The translations under genes were made by a program, and so were the position numbers. The notes below the pieces were generated by a model. That model was given only the letters and a program-made list of their open reading frames with translations, did no database searches and was not told the DNA's origin. 64,000 nt of DNA from NCBI RefSeq assembly GCF_000745345.1, contig NZ_JQNR01000005.1:1302001-1366000 (forward strand). Direction: 5' to 3'. Numbering within the stretch: the stretch's first letter is position 1; every line of letters starts with the position of its first letter. The DNA comes from Actinacidiphila yeochonensis CN732 (GTDB lineage Bacteria > Actinomycetota > Actinomycetes > Streptomycetales > Streptomycetaceae). Positions 61,997-64,000 of the stretch are shown here, piece by piece.

Positions 61997-62572
61997 GTGC
62001 TTCTCTCAGACAAGGACATCCGGACCGAGATCGACAACGGGCGCGTGCGCGTCGACCCGTTCGAGCCGTCGATGGTGCAGCCGTCCAGTATCGACGTGCG
62101 GCTGGACCGCTACTTCCGGGTGTTCGAGAACCACCGGTACCCCCACATCGACCCGGCCGTCGAGCAGCCCGACCTGACGCGACTGGTGGAGCCGGAGGGG
62201 GATGACGCGTTCATCCTGCACCCGGGGGAGTTCGTGCTGGCCTCGACGTACGAGGTGATCACGCTTCCGGACGACATCGCGTCGCGGCTGGAGGGGAAGT
62301 CCAGCCTGGGGCGGCTCGGGGTGCTCACCCACTCCACCGCCGGCTTCATCGACCCCGGGTTCTCCGGCCACGTGACGCTGGAGCTGTCCAACGTCGCCAC
62401 GCTGCCGATCAAGCTCTGGCCCGGGATGAAGATCGGGCAGCTGTGCCTGTTCCGGCTCACCTCGGCCGCGGAGTACCCGTACGGCTCCGCCCGGCACGGC
62501 TCCCGTTACCAGGGTCAGCGCGGGCCGACGCCCTCCCGTTCCTACCTCAACTTCCACCGCACGCAGGTCTGA
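61997..62572 (+). CDS. dcd: dCTP deaminase
   Basis: This is a 191-residue dCTP deaminase, which converts dCTP to dUTP for thymidylate synthesis. It has [40 protein letters not shown] (nucleotide-binding region with the catalytic Glu in VTLELSN) and [22 protein letters not shown]. The length is normal. GTG 61997 follows CAGGGG. It is a core metabolic gene. Confidence 0.97.
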   Translation: MLLSDKDIRTEIDNGRVRVDPFEPSMVQPSSIDVRLDRYFRVFENHRYPHIDPAVEQPDLTRLVEPEGDDAFILHPGEFVLASTYEVITLPDDIASRLEGKSSLGRLGVLTHSTAGFIDPGFSGHVTLELSNVATLPIKLWPGMKIGQLCLFRLTSAAEYPYGSARHGSRYQGQRGPTPSRSYLNFHRTQV

Positions 62573-62683
62573 CGCCCGCGCCCGATCGCCGGGCGCCCGC
62601 GCGGGCCCAGGTCAGCGGCAGCCCTCAGACCTGCGGCAGCCTCCAGGCACGCGCCAGCCCCCAGCCCCGGGCAGCCCTCAGCT

Positions 62684-63769
62684 TCAGATCAGCGGCAGCT
62701 TGAAGAGGCACAGCAGCGCCACCAGCTGGATCGAGCACGCGCCCAGCGCCTTGGTCCAGGGCAGGTCGTGCGACTTCGCGACCATCGAGGTCATCAGCAC
62801 CCCGCAGGCGATCCAGGTGAGCCACCCCAGGAGCTGGACGAAGCTGTTGCCGCCGCCGAGGAAGAGCGCGAACAGCAGCCGAGGCACGTCGGTGACCGAG
62901 GTGACCAGCATCGCCAGCCCGACGGTGGGCGCCCAGGCGCCGTCACCGCCCAGCTGGCGGGCGAGCGTGTTGGTGACCGCGCCCAGCGTCAGCCCGCACA
63001 GCACCACCGCGATGCCGGTCGTCACCATCCACGGGATGCTCGTGGAGAGGGTGGAGTGCAGCATGTCGCTGCGGGCGGAGTCGAAGCCGAAGACCGCGAT
63101 CAGGCCGTAGACGAAGGTGACGATCAGGGCGGGGCCCCACACCGTGTGGTCGCGCGTCTGCCAGAAGGTCTGGCCGGGCCGCAGCACGATCCCGCTCAGC
63201 AGCTCCTTCCAGTGCAGCCGGGGTCCGGCCGGCGGCACCGACGACTGGCCCGCGCGGTAGACGGCCACGTTGTCGTCGGCGTAGGGGCCGTACCCGTTGC
63301 CCTCGCCGTAGGAGTCGTCGCCGTAGGGCGCGTCGTCGTTGTAGGAGCCGTAGCCACCGGGTTCGTAACTCTCGCCGTAGCCGCCTGCCGCCTGGTACGC
63401 GGGGTACGGTTGCCCGCCGTCGCGCTGGCCCCCGTCGCGCTGGCCCCCGTCGCGCTGGCCGCCGCCCGCGCCCGGCCGGCGCCCGTAGGACGGCCCGCCG
63501 CCCTGGCCCGTGGGGGCACCGCCCTGGGCGCGGTACGGGTCGGGGCCGTTGACGGTGAACGCCCGGGTGCCGCCGGGCACGTCGTCGTACGACGGCGCCG
63601 CGGGTCGACCGCCGTACCCGGGCCCGCCGTATCCGGGTCCGCCGCTGACGCGACCTGCCGGGAACGCGCCGGGCGGTGCCCCAGCGGGCCCGCGGCCTAT
63701 CGGTCCGCCGTCCGTGGGCGCGGCAGGCCGCCGCCCCTGTCCGCCCCGTCGATCCCTGAAACCAGCCAC
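62684..63769 (-). CDS. Yip1-family membrane protein
   Basis: This is a 361-residue protein. The N-terminal 190 residues are a disordered Gly/Pro/Tyr/Asp-rich region with a 5-residue repeat (QRDGG, three copies at about 63416-63460). The C-terminal 170 residues carry about five membrane helices of the Yip1 type (WGPALIVTFVYGLIAVFGF, WMVTTGIAVVLCGLTLGAV). The function in bacteria is unknown. GTG 63769 is chosen because related proteins start at AGFRDRRGG; TTG 63787 is a longer alternative. Confidence 0.8.
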   Translation of the reverse strand: MAGFRDRRGGQGRRPAAPTDGGPIGRGPAGAPPGAFPAGRVSGGPGYGGPGYGGRPAAPSYDDVPGGTRAFTVNGPDPYRAQGGAPTGQGGGPSYGRRPGAGGGQRDGGQRDGGQRDGGQPYPAYQAAGGYGESYEPGGYGSYNDDAPYGDDSYGEGNGYGPYADDNVAVYRAGQSSVPPAGPRLHWKELLSGIVLRPGQTFWQTRDHTVWGPALIVTFVYGLIAVFGFDSARSDMLHSTLSTSIPWMVTTGIAVVLCGLTLGAVTNTLARQLGGDGAWAPTVGLAMLVTSVTDVPRLLFALFLGGGNSFVQLLGWLTWIACGVLMTSMVAKSHDLPWTKALGACSIQLVALLCLFKLPLI

Positions 63770-63916
63770 GTTCTCGAACGTACCCAATACGGGACCGTCT
63801 GGGACCGGGCCGCTGTCGCCTGAGGGGCATTGCTGCCAACCTGTGACACGCCCGGTAGCTCTCCGGGCGCTGTGGGCTGACCGGTGCGATCACGGTACGA
63901 GCGGAGTGGGGGAGTC

Positions 63917-64000
63917 ATGGGCGGCAGCGGGAACGGGTCCGGGGACTGGTCCGGGGACGGTCGGCGGAACGGGACCGGCCGGATAGGCCGAACGGGTGGA
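63917..64000 (+). CDS. Start of an unidentified gene (runs off the window)
   Basis: ATG 63917 follows GGGGGAG, and the frame stays open to the window end (MGGSGNGSGDWSGDGRRNG). Only 28 Gly/Arg-rich residues are visible, too few to identify the product. Confidence 0.55.
   Translation, partial: MGGSGNGSGDWSGDGRRNGTGRIGRTGG

Overview
The window is high-GC actinobacterial chromosome, most likely from Streptomycetaceae. The signs are Shine-Dalgarno-led GTG and TTG starts, many Sec, Tat and lipoprotein exports, a two-gene sugar-permease operon with no ATPase (the MsiK arrangement), a mycothiol-type enzyme and an FeS photolyase. No phage, transposase, CRISPR array or rRNA is visible. All calls come from reading the sequence; no database search was possible.

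Layout. 1-6.8 kb is a sugar locus: a GH2 glycosidase (cut by the window start), a divergent LacI-family regulator, and a solute-binding protein with two CUT1 permeases. A 14-bp palindrome stands in front of both transcription units. 6.9-9 kb holds two exported proteins. 9.58-10.85 kb is the most interesting spot: a 25-residue peptide ending AWYGWL with a strong ribosome site, followed by a short cytochrome P450. This looks like a two-gene RiPP cluster of the atropopeptide (tryptorubin) kind. 11-16 kb has exported proteins, an isocitrate-lyase/PEP-mutase family enzyme and GAPDH. 16.3-21.7 kb has a GlxA-type AraC regulator, an FeS photolyase with a His/Gly-rich insert, and a TetR/MFS efflux pair around paired palindromes. 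22-35.5 kb is mixed: secreted proteins, an expansin-like protein with FnIII and CBM5/12 modules, asparagine synthetase, a maleylpyruvate-isomerase-like protein, a Ser-repeat protein, a phytase/esterase-like protein, a TetR/redoxin/DUF1963 group, a methyltransferase, a beta-propeller protein and an M15 peptidase. 36-41 kb encodes a large CBM56 beta-helix protein and a vWD-domain protein.

41-51.2 kb is a second sugar regulon: a GH13 enzyme, a LacI-family regulator, a peptide-type (Opp/Dpp) ABC importer with a fused double ATPase, and a GH1 beta-glucosidase. Three copies of one operator (two imperfect, one perfect TGTATGCGCATACA) lie in front of the GH13 gene, the regulator and the importer. The likely model is import of an oligoglucoside, cytoplasmic cleavage by GH1 and GH13, and control by the LacI protein.

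51.5-55 kb has an exported amidase and a lipoprotein. 55-61.5 kb is a decayed, low-density island: a broken aldo/keto reductase, an orphan Phd antitoxin beside a truncated and frameshifted PIN toxin, gene remnants, and four same-orientation copies of the 3' half of a tRNA-Gly. One copy is the intact tRNA. Two intervals between copies each hold a single intact gene (an aldo/keto reductase, a DinB protein), which suggests serial insertion at the tRNA. From 61.6 kb the housekeeping backbone resumes with dcd and a Yip1-family membrane protein.
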